64,000 nt of DNA from Neobacillus niacini (GTDB lineage: Bacteria > Bacillota > Bacilli > Bacillales > Cytobacillaceae). The stretch covers positions 1 to 64,000 of the forward strand of contig NZ_JAMBOX010000006.1 in assembly GCF_023715785.1 (NCBI RefSeq), written 5' to 3'. Positions 1 to 9,532 of the stretch are shown piece by piece; the stretch's first letter is position 1; each line of letters starts with the position of its first letter. The notes beneath the pieces were generated by a model. It did not search any database and was not told the origin of the DNA. It saw only the letters and a program-made list of their open reading frames with translations. Position numbers and translations under genes: made by a program.

Positions 1-56
1 TCAAACGCCACAATTAACTCATGTTTTTCCTGTGCTGAGTAAACTCTTTTTGCCAT
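1..56 (-). CDS. Transposase OrfA-like N-terminus (partial)
   Basis: Eighteen codons are visible, beginning MAKRVYSAQEKHELIVAF, the kind of short basic start that precedes a helix-turn-helix in IS3-family OrfA proteins. The start ATG at 54-56 has AGGGGG about 8 bp upstream. The remainder lies beyond the window edge. The assignment rests on general resemblance and on the nearby IS-like end. Confidence 0.35.
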   Translation of the reverse strand, partial: MAKRVYSAQEKHELIVAF

Positions 57-126
57 AGAAAAAGCCCCCTAATAAAGTAAACAGATTTTTATTATTTCAT
101 CTGTCTACCTTATAGGGAGCATATCA
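1..126 (-). mobile_element. Terminal part of an insertion sequence, IS3-like (partial)
   Basis: A minus-strand ORF start with a strong ribosome site (AGGGGG) begins at 56 and runs off the left edge. About 50 bp upstream is TGATATGCTCCCTATAAGG (read on the minus strand, ending near 126), which resembles IS3/IS150-type termini. A short inverted pair ACAGAT/ATCTGT lies inside. The other end is outside the window, so the family is inferred from the layout only. Confidence 0.4.
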
Positions 127-162
127 TATGAAGCAGCCGCACCTTTTTTATGTTCTCCAAAT

Positions 163-175
163 GGTGTCAGGCACC
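163..175. repeat. Palindromic repeat GGTGTCAGGCACC, copy a
   Basis: An imperfect 13-bp palindrome that recurs at 8870-8882 and, as the reverse complement, at 14729-14741 and inside rnr (42606-42618). A 12/13 match lies inside the M20 peptidase gene (54294-54306). Function unknown. Confidence 0.6.
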
Positions 176-267
176 GAAGAGACGTTTTGCACGGTGCAAA
201 GATTCAAATCCGACCTTTTGTTTTTTAGCTAATATGAAAGTATAAAATTTTTACCAAATTTTTTCTC

Positions 268-346
268 TCAGCTTCGCACGCATAAATTCAACTACGCCTC
301 TGTCTTCGTCCTGACGGCCTCGCCAATCGGCGAGTTTTCATTTAAT
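268..346 (-). repeat. Dispersed element of about 75 bp, copy 1
   Basis: This sequence recurs almost unchanged at 17283-17373 and 19233-19301. It contains a stem CTCGCC-aatc-GGCGAG. On the minus strand it can be read as a 17-codon ORF starting [11 protein letters not shown] and ending at TGA. This copy sits between the IS end and hprK; no clear target duplication is visible here. Confidence 0.75.
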
Positions 347-448
347 CCACAAAAGTATGGTTCTTATAAAAAAAATGTTAAAATAAGAGGAAATTGGTTT
401 TTACATAGAAAACAGCTGAAGTTTTCATTATTGAAGGAGGACATTTCC

Positions 449-1384
449 TTGTTAAAAGTACGTACCAAGGATATTCTTGAAAAGTTTGATTTGGAATTAA
501 TCGGTGGTGAAGAAGGAATTAACCGCCCGATTATGATGAGTGATATTTCTCGGCCGGGTCTTGAGATTGCCGGTTATTTCGAATACTATCCTGCCGAACG
601 GATCCAGCTGCTTGGAATGACCGAGCTTACTTTTTTTGAAGGGCTTTCCGAGCGGGATAAGGAATCCAGGATGGAGCGACTTTGCACCGACATCACCCCG
701 GCCATCATTATCACCCGGGGCTTGGAGGTTCCAAAGGAACTGATTGAGGCCTCCGAGCGCGAATCCGTGCCCGTTCTGAGAACACCCCTGAAAACAACCC
801 GTTTTTCCAGCCGCCTGACCAACTATTTGGAAAGCAAGCTGGCCCCAACCACGGCTGTTCACGGGGTTCTCGTCGATATTTACGGAATTGGTGTGCTCAT
901 CACCGGAAAAAGCGGCGTCGGTAAAAGCGAAACTGCCCTTGAATTGGTCAAGCGCGGCCACAGGCTTGTCGCCGATGACTGCGTCGAAATCCGTCAGGAA
1001 GACCAGGATACCTTGGTCGGGACCTCGCCGGAATTGATTGAACATCTGCTGGAAATTCGCGGTTTGGGAATTATCAATGTGATGACGCTGTTTGGTGCCG
1101 GTGCGGTCCGCAGCAATAAGCGGATTACGCTGGTCATCAATTTGGAATTATGGGACCCGAAAAAGCAATATGACCGACTTGGTTTGGACGAGGAAAAAAT
1201 GAAAATCATCGATACTGAAGTGACTAAACTGACCGTCCCGGTTCGCCCTGGCCGGAACCTCGCTGTCATTATCGAGGTAGCGGCAATGAACTACCGCCTC
1301 AAGCGGATGGGCGTGAATGCTGCACAGCAGTTTACCGAGCGGCTTTCCGATGTCATCGAAGATGGCGAACATGAGGAAATGTAA
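449..1384 (+). CDS. hprK: HPr kinase/phosphorylase
   Basis: Bifunctional enzyme that phosphorylates Ser46 of HPr and Crh and removes the phosphate by phosphorolysis, controlling carbon catabolite repression. The 311-aa product matches the family length of about 310. The Walker A loop [15 protein letters not shown] lies near residue 155, followed by RGHRLVADD and the family signature around [11 protein letters not shown] chose the TTG at 449 because [12 protein letters not shown] is the conserved N-terminus and GAAGGAGGAC lies just upstream; a longer TTG start at 431 would place the ribosome site inside the gene. Its substrate Crh (18429) and the PPi-removing PpaX (3211) are also in this window. 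Confidence 0.97.
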   Translation: MLKVRTKDILEKFDLELIGGEEGINRPIMMSDISRPGLEIAGYFEYYPAERIQLLGMTELTFFEGLSERDKESRMERLCTDITPAIIITRGLEVPKELIEASERESVPVLRTPLKTTRFSSRLTNYLESKLAPTTAVHGVLVDIYGIGVLITGKSGVGKSETALELVKRGHRLVADDCVEIRQEDQDTLVGTSPELIEHLLEIRGLGIINVMTLFGAGAVRSNKRITLVINLELWDPKKQYDRLGLDEEKMKIIDTEVTKLTVPVRPGRNLAVIIEVAAMNYRLKRMGVNAAQQFTERLSDVIEDGEHEEM

Positions 1385-1430
1385 ATAACGATGCACTAGT
1401 AACAGTTTTAACAGGAAGAGGAGATGAAAT

Positions 1431-2246
1431 ATGAACGAAAATATTCAGCCGCTTAACCCGATTGCCTTTTCGCTTGGGCCGATTCCGGTGCATTGGTATG
1501 GCATCATTATTGGTTCCGGTCTGGCACTTGCTCTATATCTAGCGATTCGTGAAGGTGACCGCCGCGGCCTGCCAAAGGACACGTTTGCCGACCTGATGCT
1601 ATGGGCAATTCCGATTGCGATTATTTCCGCCCGGATTTATTACGTTATTTTTGAATGGGATTTTTATAAAAACAACCTTGGGGCCATTCCGCAAATCTGG
1701 AATGGCGGGATTGCGATTCACGGAGCGCTGATCGGTTCTGTTGTGACGGCGTACGTGTTTGCAAAAAAACGCGGGATTTCGTTTTGGAAGCTAGCCGATA
1801 TTGCCGCACCGAGCATTATTCTTGGCCAGGCAATCGGGCGATGGGGCAACTTTATGAACCAGGAGGCCCACGGCGGTGAGGTGTCGCGGGCGTTTTTGGA
1901 AAACCTGCACCTGCCGGACTTTATCATTAATCAAATGTACATCAACGGCACCTACTACCACCCGACCTTTTTATACGAATCGATTTGGAACCTCGCCGGG
2001 TTTATTCTGTTGATTTTGCTGCGCCGCGTCAACCTGCGCCGCGGGGAAATGTTTTTAACCTATGTGATTTGGTACTCGGTTGGGCGCTTTTTCATCGAGG
2101 GGATGCGGACTGACAGCCTGATGTTGGGAGGCCTGAGGATGGCGCAAACCATCTCGATTGCGTTAATCATTGGCGCTGTTGCAATCGTGATTTACCGCCG
2201 AGTAGCGCGGCTTTCTGAAACTCGCTATTTGGCGCAGGAAAACTAG
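1431..2246 (+). CDS. lgt: Prolipoprotein diacylglyceryl transferase
   Basis: Integral membrane enzyme that transfers diacylglycerol from phosphatidylglycerol to the lipobox cysteine of prolipoproteins. The 271-aa protein has about seven hydrophobic segments. The family signature is seen at [18 protein letters not shown] (around residue 136), and the HGALIG stretch carries the conserved His of the family. It lies 46 bp after hprK in the usual Bacillus order, with AGGAAGAGGAG as ribosome site. Confidence 0.97.
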   Translation: MNENIQPLNPIAFSLGPIPVHWYGIIIGSGLALALYLAIREGDRRGLPKDTFADLMLWAIPIAIISARIYYVIFEWDFYKNNLGAIPQIWNGGIAIHGALIGSVVTAYVFAKKRGISFWKLADIAAPSIILGQAIGRWGNFMNQEAHGGEVSRAFLENLHLPDFIINQMYINGTYYHPTFLYESIWNLAGFILLILLRRVNLRRGEMFLTYVIWYSVGRFFIEGMRTDSLMLGGLRMAQTISIALIIGAVAIVIYRRVARLSETRYLAQEN

Positions 2247-2273
2247 AGACATCTAAAGGGGAGCGCGGGAGAA

Positions 2274-3218
2274 ATGCTAGTCAACTCAGTAAAAAAAGGA
2301 CTATTGGTTGGTTTAAAAACAACATGGACATTAGGGAAAGTCATTTTTCCTGTTACACTCATTGTGGCAGTACTGCAGTATACGCCGGTTTTGCCGTGGA
2401 TTATCAAAGTTATTTCTCCGCTAATGAAGTTGATTGGCCTGTCAGGGGATGCAGCCATTCCGCTCGTGCTCGGAAATTTCTTAAACCTATACGCGGCGAT
2501 TGGCGCGATTTTGACGCTCGATTTTTCGGTTAAAGAAGTATTCATCCTGGCAGTAATGCTGTCATTTTCACATAACTTGTTTATTGAATCCGGGGTCGCC
2601 ATGAAAGCGGGCGTCAAGATCTGGATTATATTGACAACCAGGCTTGGCCTTGCCTTTGTTTCGGCAGCTGTGATTAATCTGGTCTGGCATGGCGGCAGCG
2701 AGCAGGCCAAATATGGTTTGATTGAGACAAATACGGCACAGGCCTCCGGGTTAGTGGAGATTCTATTACAAGGGCTTGAAAAAGCAGGGCTTGGCATTCT
2801 GCAGCTGGCGCTGATCGTCATTCCCCTAATGATCGTGATTCAATTTCTGAAGGATATTCAATGGCTGAATAAGTTTTCCAAGATAATGGCGCCGATTACG
2901 AGGTCTCTTGGCATGCAGGAAAACACCTCGACCACTATGGCGGCAGGATTATTGTTTGGCCTTGCTTACGGCGCTGGCGTGATGATTCAGGCCGTTCAAG
3001 AGGATGGGGTCAGCAAAAAAGACGTAACATTGGCATTTATTTTTCTGGTTGCCTGTCATGCCGTTGTTGAGGATACGCTGATTTTCGTACCGCTGGGCAT
3101 TCCGGTCTGGCCGCTGTTCCTCATCCGGCTTGGAGTAGCGATTACGCTCACACTGATTGTCGGTACAATTTGGCGGCGCACTGGAATGTTAAAACGAAAG
3201 GAAGCAAGCTATGAATAA
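2274..3218 (+). CDS. yvoD: Nucleoside-recognition (Gate) domain membrane protein, YvoD-like
   Basis: A 314-aa, strongly hydrophobic protein of the spore maturation/nucleoside-recognition family (Gate domain), with two halves of similar topology. GNFLNLYAAIG and GLLFGLAYGAGVMIQ are typical Gate-domain Gly-rich helices. It occupies the yvoD position between lgt and ppaX and overlaps ppaX by 8 bp, so the two are probably co-translated. Substrate unknown. Confidence 0.85.
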   Translation: MLVNSVKKGLLVGLKTTWTLGKVIFPVTLIVAVLQYTPVLPWIIKVISPLMKLIGLSGDAAIPLVLGNFLNLYAAIGAILTLDFSVKEVFILAVMLSFSHNLFIESGVAMKAGVKIWIILTTRLGLAFVSAAVINLVWHGGSEQAKYGLIETNTAQASGLVEILLQGLEKAGLGILQLALIVIPLMIVIQFLKDIQWLNKFSKIMAPITRSLGMQENTSTTMAAGLLFGLAYGAGVMIQAVQEDGVSKKDVTLAFIFLVACHAVVEDTLIFVPLGIPVWPLFLIRLGVAITLTLIVGTIWRRTGMLKRKEASYE

Positions 3219-3861
3219 CAAAATGACCACTCTGCTGTTTGATTTGGATGGAACATTAATCGATACGAATGAACTGATTATTACCTCTTACCTGCATACA
3301 CTTGAAAAATATTATCCCGGACAATTTCAGCGTGAGGATGTCCTGCCGTTCATGGGGCCGACGCTGCATGAGGCATTTAGTACGGTTGGGGCTGACCCAG
3401 ACCGTGTAGAGGAAATGGTGAAGGTATACCGCACCTTTAATATTGCGAACCATGACGTGCTTGTGAAAGAATTTGAGGGTGTATTCGAAACAATTCAAAC
3501 GTTATATGAAAAAGGTTATAAGCTGGCGATTGTCACAACAAAGCGGCACGATGTTGCCTTGAAAGGGCTGCGGTTAACGGGTTTGGACAAATTTTTTGAA
3601 GTGGTCATTGCCTTGGATCATGTTGAAAAAGTAAAGCCTGACCCGGAGCCGATTTTTAAAGCATTGGAAGAACTGGGTTCGAGTCCTGCAGAGGCCGTGA
3701 TGGTCGGCGACAATTATCATGATATTTTAGCCGGGAGAAATGCCGGCACCGTGACGGTCGGGGTTGCCTGGTCAATCAAAGGCCGTGACTACATTGCTAA
3801 ATATGAGCCTGATTACATTCTAGAGAATATGACTGATTTATTAACCATTCTCGAGGTATAA
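3211..3861 (+). CDS. ppaX: Pyrophosphatase PpaX (HAD family)
   Basis: HAD-superfamily phosphatase. In Bacillus this protein hydrolyses the pyrophosphate released when HPrK dephosphorylates Ser-P-HPr. Motif I DLDGTLIDT is at residues 11-19, motif II is around VTTK, motif III at K(V)KPDP, and motif IV at GDNYHDILAG. The 216-aa length is typical. It starts inside the end of yvoD with GAAAGGAAGC upstream. Confidence 0.93.
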   Translation: MNNKMTTLLFDLDGTLIDTNELIITSYLHTLEKYYPGQFQREDVLPFMGPTLHEAFSTVGADPDRVEEMVKVYRTFNIANHDVLVKEFEGVFETIQTLYEKGYKLAIVTTKRHDVALKGLRLTGLDKFFEVVIALDHVEKVKPDPEPIFKALEELGSSPAEAVMVGDNYHDILAGRNAGTVTVGVAWSIKGRDYIAKYEPDYILENMTDLLTILEV

Positions 3862-3866
3862 GTAAA

Positions 3867-4403
3867 ATGAGGAACACGACACGCTACCCTGTCGAAGGGG
3901 CAAACTCGCTGTGGCAAATATATAAAACCGTGTCATTTTGGAAGGTCGCCAAAAATTTTATCGTGATTCAGATTGCGCGTTATACGCCGTTTTTGGGCAT
4001 GAAAAATTGGCTGTACCGCACGTTTCTCCGGATGAAAGTCGGAGAGCAGACTGCATTCGCTTTAATGGTCATGCCTGATATTATGTTCCCGGAAAAAATC
4101 AGCGTCGGCCGCAACGCGGTGATCGGCTTCAACACGACCATCCTGGCGCACGAGTATCTAATTAAAGAATATCGGCTCGGTGACGTCGTGATTGGGAATG
4201 AGGTCATGATTGGCGCAAATTCGACGATTATGCCCGGTGTCACAATTGGCGACGGCGCCATTGTTTCTGCCGGCACTTTGGTACACAAGGACGTCCCGGC
4301 CGGCAGCTTCGTCGGCGGCAACCCGATGAGGATGGTCTATACGAGGGAACAGCTCACCGAACGCTGGGCTGATGACCCGATTTATGGAAAAAAGAATATT
4401 TAG
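3867..4403 (+). CDS. yvoF: Acyltransferase of the hexapeptide-repeat family, YvoF-like
   Basis: A 178-aa left-handed beta-helix acyltransferase. Hexapeptide-type repeats run from about residue 70 to 155 (GRNAVIGFNTTI, GNEVMIGANSTIMPGVTIGDGAIVSAG) and end in the usual VGGNPMRMV closing turn. It lies 5 bp after ppaX with a weak ribosome site (GAGGT) and is followed by a terminator. The acceptor substrate is not known. Confidence 0.88.
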   Translation: MRNTTRYPVEGANSLWQIYKTVSFWKVAKNFIVIQIARYTPFLGMKNWLYRTFLRMKVGEQTAFALMVMPDIMFPEKISVGRNAVIGFNTTILAHEYLIKEYRLGDVVIGNEVMIGANSTIMPGVTIGDGAIVSAGTLVHKDVPAGSFVGGNPMRMVYTREQLTERWADDPIYGKKNI

Positions 4404-4408
4404 TTTCT

Positions 4409-4438
4409 GCCCGGTCATTGGATGTGACCGGGTTTTTT
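4409..4438 (+). terminator. Terminator after yvoF
   Basis: Stem CCCGGTCA/TGACCGGG followed by a T6 run. Confidence 0.85.
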
Positions 4439-4454
4439 GCTGTTTTGCCGGAAT

Positions 4455-4800
4455 CTTTTGCGAAATATGCGGATTCTGGGATTAGATTCGATGCGCCAAA
4501 CAAGGTTTGGCGAAATCTCTTCCGAATTCGGCGAAATGTAGTCTGTTTTGCGCGAAATACAGGCCTAGTTCGGCGAAATACATAGCAAGTTCGGCGAAAT
4601 AAATCAGGGGTCCGGTAAAATATATTCCAGATTTGCAAGAATTACCCTTCTAGAGGTACGCTTTAATTAAGGCTTGGCGAATAAGTTACTTGATTCGGCG
4701 AATAAGTTACCATTTTCGGCGATTAACACACTACATTCGGCGAATATCCTCCAACGATTGGCGAATAACCAGACAATTTCGGCGAATAACTTTCAAGCAG
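4455..4800 (+). repeat. Degenerate tandem array, core TTCGGCGAAATA / TTCGGCGAATAA
   Basis: Fills most of the 515-bp yvoF-hisZ gap. The first block (about 4455-4625) has cores of the form TTCGGCGAAATA. The second (about 4672-4790) has TTCGGCGAATAA repeated about every 21 bp with 9 to 10 variable bases between. Reading frames through it give 7-residue repeats, a by-product of the 21-bp period; I do not regard them as genes. Confidence 0.8.
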
Positions 4801-4918
4801 GTCACCGTCCGAACTTTTTTCGGTTGACGAAACCCTACCCAAGCGTTAAACTACTAATAATTAACTTTATTCCTCTAATATATTAGCAGACTAAAGCAAA
4901 CGAAAAGGAATGAGCACA

Positions 4919-6085
4919 ATGAGCCGCTTGTTTATGTTTGAAAAGCCTTTGGGCATGCGGGACACGCTCCCGGAACTGCTCGAAAAAAAGCATCGTGTCC
5001 GCTCGTCCATTGCGGAGACGATGAAGCTTTGGGGCTACCAATTTATCGAAACCCCTACTCTTGAATACTATGAAACGGTGGGCGCCGCCTCGGCCATTGG
5101 CGATGCCCAGCTTTTTAAATTGCTCGACAAGGAAGGGCATACACTCGTACTAAGGCCGGAAATGACGACCCCGATCGCCCGGGTTGCTGCTGCCAAGCTA
5201 TTAAACGAAGACCTACCCGTCAGGCTCGCTTACTCGGCCAACGTCTACCGGGCCCAGCAGCGCGAAGGCGGCCGTCCGGCAGAGTTTGAGCAAATCGGTG
5301 TGGAGTATATAAACGACAAGACGATTTCTTGCGACGGTGAAGTCATCGCCCTACTGATTTCTTCATTAAAAAAAGCAGGCTTACAGCAATTTCAGGTATC
5401 GGTCGGCCATGTCGGTTTTGCCCAGGAATTATTCATGCAAATCCTAGGGACGAACGGACGGGCAACGGCATTGCGTAAATTTTTATTTGAAAAAAATTAC
5501 GTCGGTTACCGTGAAAATGTCCAATCGCTTAATCTATCTTCGATTGACAAGCAAAGGCTGCTCAAGCTGCTCCAATTAAGGGGTGGGGAAGAGGTCATCG
5601 GCCAGGCTCTGGAAATTATCGAGAACGACAAGGGTAAGCAGGCGATTCTCGAAATCCAGGAACTTTGGAAGGTAATCAAGGATTACGGTGTCGAGGCGCA
5701 TGTGAAATTTGATTTTTCCATCGTCAGCCATATGAGCTACTACACTGGAATTCTCTTTGAGGTTTACGCAGGGAACGTCGGCTTTCCGATTGGCAACGGC
5801 GGCCGCTACAGTCTGCTTGAGAAATTTGGAAAAAATGCCACGGCAACCGGGTTTGCGGTTCGGACCGATATGCTGCTCGAGGCCCTTGGCGGCGGGAAAA
5901 CTGAAACCGTGACGCACTGCATTTTTTACAGCCAGGAGCGGCGCCGTGAAGCTTTCCAGCTTGCCAAAAAGCTGCATGAAGAGGGTAAACAGGCGGTACT
6001 TCAAGATATTACTGGTGTGAAGAACCCTGATGCCTTTACAAAAAAATTCGCCGAGACGACCTTTTTAATCGGAGGTGGGCAGTGA
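4919..6085 (+). CDS. hisZ: ATP phosphoribosyltransferase regulatory subunit
   Basis: A HisRS-like protein without tRNA synthetase activity that partners the short form of HisG in the first step of histidine synthesis. The 388-aa product shows class II synthetase-like motifs: motif 2 region [19 protein letters not shown] near residue 110, and [13 protein letters not shown] near 300. I prefer the ATG at 4919 ([15 protein letters not shown]) over 4910 because AAAAGG is too close to the latter. First gene of the his operon. I see no T-box upstream, only the repeat array. Confidence 0.93.
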   Translation: MSRLFMFEKPLGMRDTLPELLEKKHRVRSSIAETMKLWGYQFIETPTLEYYETVGAASAIGDAQLFKLLDKEGHTLVLRPEMTTPIARVAAAKLLNEDLPVRLAYSANVYRAQQREGGRPAEFEQIGVEYINDKTISCDGEVIALLISSLKKAGLQQFQVSVGHVGFAQELFMQILGTNGRATALRKFLFEKNYVGYRENVQSLNLSSIDKQRLLKLLQLRGGEEVIGQALEIIENDKGKQAILEIQELWKVIKDYGVEAHVKFDFSIVSHMSYYTGILFEVYAGNVGFPIGNGGRYSLLEKFGKNATATGFAVRTDMLLEALGGGKTETVTHCIFYSQERRREAFQLAKKLHEEGKQAVLQDITGVKNPDAFTKKFAETTFLIGGGQ

Positions 6086-6119
6086 TGTTCGAAAAACGAT
6101 TCCCCGGAGGTGCCGTACG

Positions 6120-6758
6120 ATGAAAAACGTTTTGACAATCGCGATGCCAAAGGGACGGATTTTTGAAGAAGCGGCGGAACTGCTGCGAAAAGCTGGCTAC
6201 AGGCTGCCTCCGGAATTGGACGAATCGCGAAAATTAATTATCGATGTTCCCGAAGAAGAGCTGCGTTTTATTCTGGCAAAACCGATGGATGTGGCCACCT
6301 ACGTCGAGCACGGCGTGGCCGATGTCGGAATTGCCGGTAAGGATGTGCTGCTCGAAGAAGAGCGCGATGTATACGAACTTCTGGATCTAAAAATCAGCAC
6401 CTGCTATTTGGCGGTCGCCGGCATGCCGGATACGAAAATGAATGACGTAGCCCCAAGAGTGGCGACGAAATATCCAAATGTCGCTGAAGCTTATTTTCGC
6501 GAGCAGGGGGAGCAGGTTGAAATCATCAAACTGAACGGCTCAATCGAACTGGCCCCGTTAATCGGGCTTTCAGATCGGATTGTCGACATCGTTTCCACCG
6601 GCCGGACGTTAAAGGAAAACGGGCTTGTCGAGTACGAAAGAATCGAAGATGTCACATCGAGGCTGATTGTCAATCCCGTCAGCTACCGATTGAAAGATTC
6701 ACTGATTGACGACCTGGTTGCCCGGCTTCATCAAGTTGTCTCCACGGAGGAATTTTAA
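6120..6758 (+). CDS. hisG: ATP phosphoribosyltransferase, short form
   Basis: Catalyses condensation of ATP with PRPP, the committed and feedback-controlled step of histidine synthesis. The 212-aa length is that of the short, HisZ-dependent class, fitting the upstream hisZ. The PRPP-binding region is around [18 protein letters not shown]. The start at 6120 has GGAGGTG upstream; longer in-frame starts read back into hisZ. A 12-codon ORF (6085-6123) links the hisZ stop to the hisG start by TGATG and ATGA overlaps. Confidence 0.95.
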   Translation: MKNVLTIAMPKGRIFEEAAELLRKAGYRLPPELDESRKLIIDVPEEELRFILAKPMDVATYVEHGVADVGIAGKDVLLEEERDVYELLDLKISTCYLAVAGMPDTKMNDVAPRVATKYPNVAEAYFREQGEQVEIIKLNGSIELAPLIGLSDRIVDIVSTGRTLKENGLVEYERIEDVTSRLIVNPVSYRLKDSLIDDLVARLHQVVSTEEF

Positions 6759-6759
6759 G

Positions 6760-8037
6760 ATGAAAATCGTAAAAGTAAATGAACAGATTTCGCTGAAGCG
6801 TTCAATTGAATCTGGAAACTCGGATCAACATGCTATTGTAAAAAGAATCATCTCCGATGTGCGTGAGCGCGGTGATGCAGCATTAAGGGAGTATACAGAA
6901 AAATTTGACAGCGTGCCGCTGGCTGCTTTTTCTGTTGATGAAAAAGAAATCGCCGACGCCTATGAGCGAATGGACGAGCAATTTATTTCGATTGTCCGCG
7001 AGGCAGCCCAGAATATCCGGACGTATCATGAGAAACAGCTACGCCCGTCATGGATGATGACCGAAGAGAACGGCACGATTCTGGGGCAAAAGGTTACCCC
7101 GTTAGATTCGGTTGGAGTATATGTGCCGGGGGGGACAGCGGCCTACCCCTCGTCAGTGCTGATGAATGTCATCCCGGCGAAGGTTGCTGGAGTCAAACGA
7201 ATTGTAATGGTCTCGCCGCCTGACCGAGACGGAAAGCTGCCGGCAGCGGTACTGGTGGCCGCGAAAGAAGCAGGTGTGGAGGAGATTTATAAAGTCGGGG
7301 GTGCCCAGGCGATTGCGGCACTCGCCTACGGCACAGAGACGGTTGGAGCGGTCGATAAAATCACTGGCCCTGGCAATATTTATGTGGCGCTTGCCAAACG
7401 AGAAGTATTTGGCGATGTTGACATCGACATGATTGCCGGCCCGAGCGAGATTGCTATTTTAGCAGACGAAACAGCCCGTGCCGATGAAGTGGCGGCCGAT
7501 CTGTTGTCACAGGCAGAGCACGACCCGCGGGCCTGCAGCGTATTGGTGACACCTTCTACGGAATTGGCGGAAGCTGTAGCGGCGGAGGTGGAGCGTCAAT
7601 TGGCACTACTGCCCCGCCGGGAGATTGCCGCCCAATCGATAGCTGACTACGGGGCGATTTATTTGGCTGCCGACATGGACGAAGCGGTAGAAACGGTAAA
7701 CCAATTGGCCCCGGAGCACCTTGAGATTATGACAGCCAATGCTATGGGGCTGCTTGGAAAAATTCGTCACGCAGGGGCCATTTTTATCGGCCGTTACAGC
7801 TCGGAGCCAGTCGGCGACTATTTTGCCGGCCCGAATCACGTACTGCCGACAAATGGAACGGCCCGTTTCTCCAGCCCGCTTAACGTCGACGATTTTCAAA
7901 AAAAATCAAGCGTGATTATTTATAGTGGCAATGCATTAAAGGAGAACGGCGCAAAAATAGCAGAATTCGCGCGGAAAGAGGGCTTGGAAGCCCACGCTCG
8001 GGCCGTTGAAATCAGACTTGAAAACGATCGGAAGTAG
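6760..8037 (+). CDS. hisD: Histidinol dehydrogenase
   Basis: NAD-dependent, zinc-containing enzyme that oxidises L-histidinol to L-histidine in two steps. The 425-aa protein has the family signature around [18 protein letters not shown] and LLSQAEHDP, plus APEHLEI and [10 protein letters not shown]. The start lies 1 bp after the hisG stop, with CACGGAGGAA as ribosome site inside hisG. Followed by a repeat array rather than directly by hisB. Confidence 0.96.
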   Translation: MKIVKVNEQISLKRSIESGNSDQHAIVKRIISDVRERGDAALREYTEKFDSVPLAAFSVDEKEIADAYERMDEQFISIVREAAQNIRTYHEKQLRPSWMMTEENGTILGQKVTPLDSVGVYVPGGTAAYPSSVLMNVIPAKVAGVKRIVMVSPPDRDGKLPAAVLVAAKEAGVEEIYKVGGAQAIAALAYGTETVGAVDKITGPGNIYVALAKREVFGDVDIDMIAGPSEIAILADETARADEVAADLLSQAEHDPRACSVLVTPSTELAEAVAAEVERQLALLPRREIAAQSIADYGAIYLAADMDEAVETVNQLAPEHLEIMTANAMGLLGKIRHAGAIFIGRYSSEPVGDYFAGPNHVLPTNGTARFSSPLNVDDFQKKSSVIIYSGNALKENGAKIAEFARKEGLEAHARAVEIRLENDRK

Positions 8038-8045
8038 CTTTATTC

Positions 8046-8167
8046 CAGCTTCGCGGATATATTGGAATTTCCGCGGATATATTTAAAAAATCGCGGATAT
8101 ATCTAAATTTTCGCGGATATATGTTAAATCACCGCGGATATATGCTAGATTACCGCGGATATATCAA
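8046..8167 (+). repeat. Tandem array inside the his operon, core CGCGGATATAT
   Basis: Six copies of CGCGGATATAT begin at 8052, 8072, 8092, 8112, 8133 and 8154, spaced 20 or 21 bp with variable AT-rich spacers. It lies between hisD and hisB, so it should be part of the operon mRNA. Confidence 0.92.
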
Positions 8168-8225
8168 ATTGAACCAAAGAATTTTTATATAATCTGCCTT
8201 ATTTTTAAAAAAAGAGGTGTTTTTC

Positions 8226-8813
8226 ATGGAACGAGTGGCAAGAGTTGATCGAAAAACGAATGAAACAAATATTAAACTAGTATTTGATGTGGACGGTGAG
8301 GGGCGCTCCAACCTTGAAACCGGTGTGCCATTCCTCACTCATATGCTTGATTTATTTGCCAAGCACGGACAATTCAATCTAACCGTTGATGCCAAAGGCG
8401 ATATCGAGGTCGATGACCACCATACAACTGAAGATATCGGAATTTGTCTTGGGCAGGCACTTCGCGAAGCGCTCGGTGACAAACGGGGAATTAATCGGTA
8501 CGGCAATGCGTTTGTGCCAATGGATGAGGCGCTGGCTCAGGTAGTGGTCGACCTCAGCAACCGTCCGCACCTTGAGATGCGCGCCGAGTTTCCGGGGCAG
8601 AAAGTAGGAACCTTCGACACCGAGCTTGTCCATGAATTCCTTTGGAAGCTGGCTTTGGAGGCCAGGATGAACCTGCACGTGATCGTCCATTACGGCAAAA
8701 ATACACACCATATGATCGAAGCAGTCTTCAAAGCACTAGGCAGGGCACTGGACGAAGCCACCACCATCGACCCGCGCATCAAAGGCGTTCCGTCAACAAA
8801 AGGAATGCTCTAG
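8226..8813 (+). CDS. hisB: Imidazoleglycerol-phosphate dehydratase
   Basis: Dehydrates imidazole glycerol phosphate to imidazole acetol phosphate with bound Mn. The 195-aa monofunctional form is usual for Bacillus. Metal-binding His/Asp/Glu clusters are visible at [11 protein letters not shown] and at [18 protein letters not shown] at 8226 chosen because the product then starts [14 protein letters not shown] as in the family; the upstream in-frame start at 8217 lies in the ribosome-site region. Confidence 0.96.
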   Translation: MERVARVDRKTNETNIKLVFDVDGEGRSNLETGVPFLTHMLDLFAKHGQFNLTVDAKGDIEVDDHHTTEDIGICLGQALREALGDKRGINRYGNAFVPMDEALAQVVVDLSNRPHLEMRAEFPGQKVGTFDTELVHEFLWKLALEARMNLHVIVHYGKNTHHMIEAVFKALGRALDEATTIDPRIKGVPSTKGML

Positions 8814-8816
8814 GAA

Positions 8817-8882
8817 TCAGGCACCAAGGAGTAACTTGGCACGATAAATACGTTGGTAATGCAGCTATGGGTGTCAGGCACC
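8817..8882. repeat. Palindromic repeat region, copies of TCAGGCACC and GGTGTCAGGCACC
   Basis: The hisB-hisH gap holds a half copy (TCAGGCACC, 8817-8825) and a full copy (8870-8882) of the palindrome also seen at 163 and 14729. Confidence 0.6.
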
Positions 8883-8905
8883 CAATTTAGAAAGGATGTA
8901 TTTCG

Positions 8906-9532
8906 ATGATCGGGATTGTTGATTACGGCATGGGGAATTTGTTTAGTGTGAGTAAAGCTTTGGAACGGCTGGGGGCGGATTATTTTATTTCGGCCGATAA
9001 CCAGGAGCTGCTTGCTGCGGATGCGTTAATCGTGCCGGGGGTAGGTTCCTTTCGCGATGCGATGGAGCGGCTGCCAAAAGACACAATTAAGGAGTTTGCG
9101 GCAACTGGAAAGCCGGTGCTCGGCATTTGTCTCGGCATGCAGCTGTTGTTTGAAAGCAGTGATGAAAATGGCTTTACGGAAGGTCTCTGCCTCCTGCCAG
9201 GAAATGTTCGCAGGTTCCCAGGTCGAACCAAGGATGGCGTTCCGTATAAAGTGCCGCATATGGGCTGGAACCGTCTTAAATTTGTGCAACCCTCCCCGCT
9301 TCTAAAAAACCTAGAAGAGGAGTACGTCTATTTCGTCCATTCCTATTTTGTCGATGCCGGCACATCCGATGTGCTGCTGGCGAAAACGGATTACCACGAG
9401 CAGGTAGCGGCGGTTGTTGGAAGGAATAATATCTTCGGCATGCAATTTCATCCTGAAAAAAGCAGCAAATTGGGAATGGCCTTACTAGATAACTTTTTAA
9501 AAATGGCAGTGGAAAGGAAGGCGGTACGATGA
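8906..9532 (+). CDS. hisH: Imidazole glycerol phosphate synthase, glutaminase subunit
   Basis: Class I glutamine amidotransferase that feeds ammonia to HisF. The 208-aa protein has the nucleophile Cys in [11 protein letters not shown] (near residue 78) and the His/Glu pair in QFHPEKS near the C-terminus. It overlaps hisA by 4 bp (ATGA). The ribosome site GAAAGGATG precedes the start. Confidence 0.97.
   Translation: MIGIVDYGMGNLFSVSKALERLGADYFISADNQELLAADALIVPGVGSFRDAMERLPKDTIKEFAATGKPVLGICLGMQLLFESSDENGFTEGLCLLPGNVRRFPGRTKDGVPYKVPHMGWNRLKFVQPSPLLKNLEEEYVYFVHSYFVDAGTSDVLLAKTDYHEQVAAVVGRNNIFGMQFHPEKSSKLGMALLDNFLKMAVERKAVR

Noticed and set aside
4674..4886. 70-codon ORF with 7-residue repeats
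   Set aside because: By-product of a 21-bp period in the intergenic array; repeats are degenerate in bases, not conserved by codon.
4440..4918. T-box riboswitch before hisZ
   Set aside because: No T-box sequence, specifier loop or antiterminator seen; the region is the repeat array.
8046..8167. CRISPR array
   Set aside because: Core only about 11 bp, spacers 9-10 bp and AT-rich, no leader and no cas genes.
8836..8856. Sigma-54 promoter (TTGGCACG ... GTTGG)
   Set aside because: Spacing between the two elements is too long and the -12 GC is missing.
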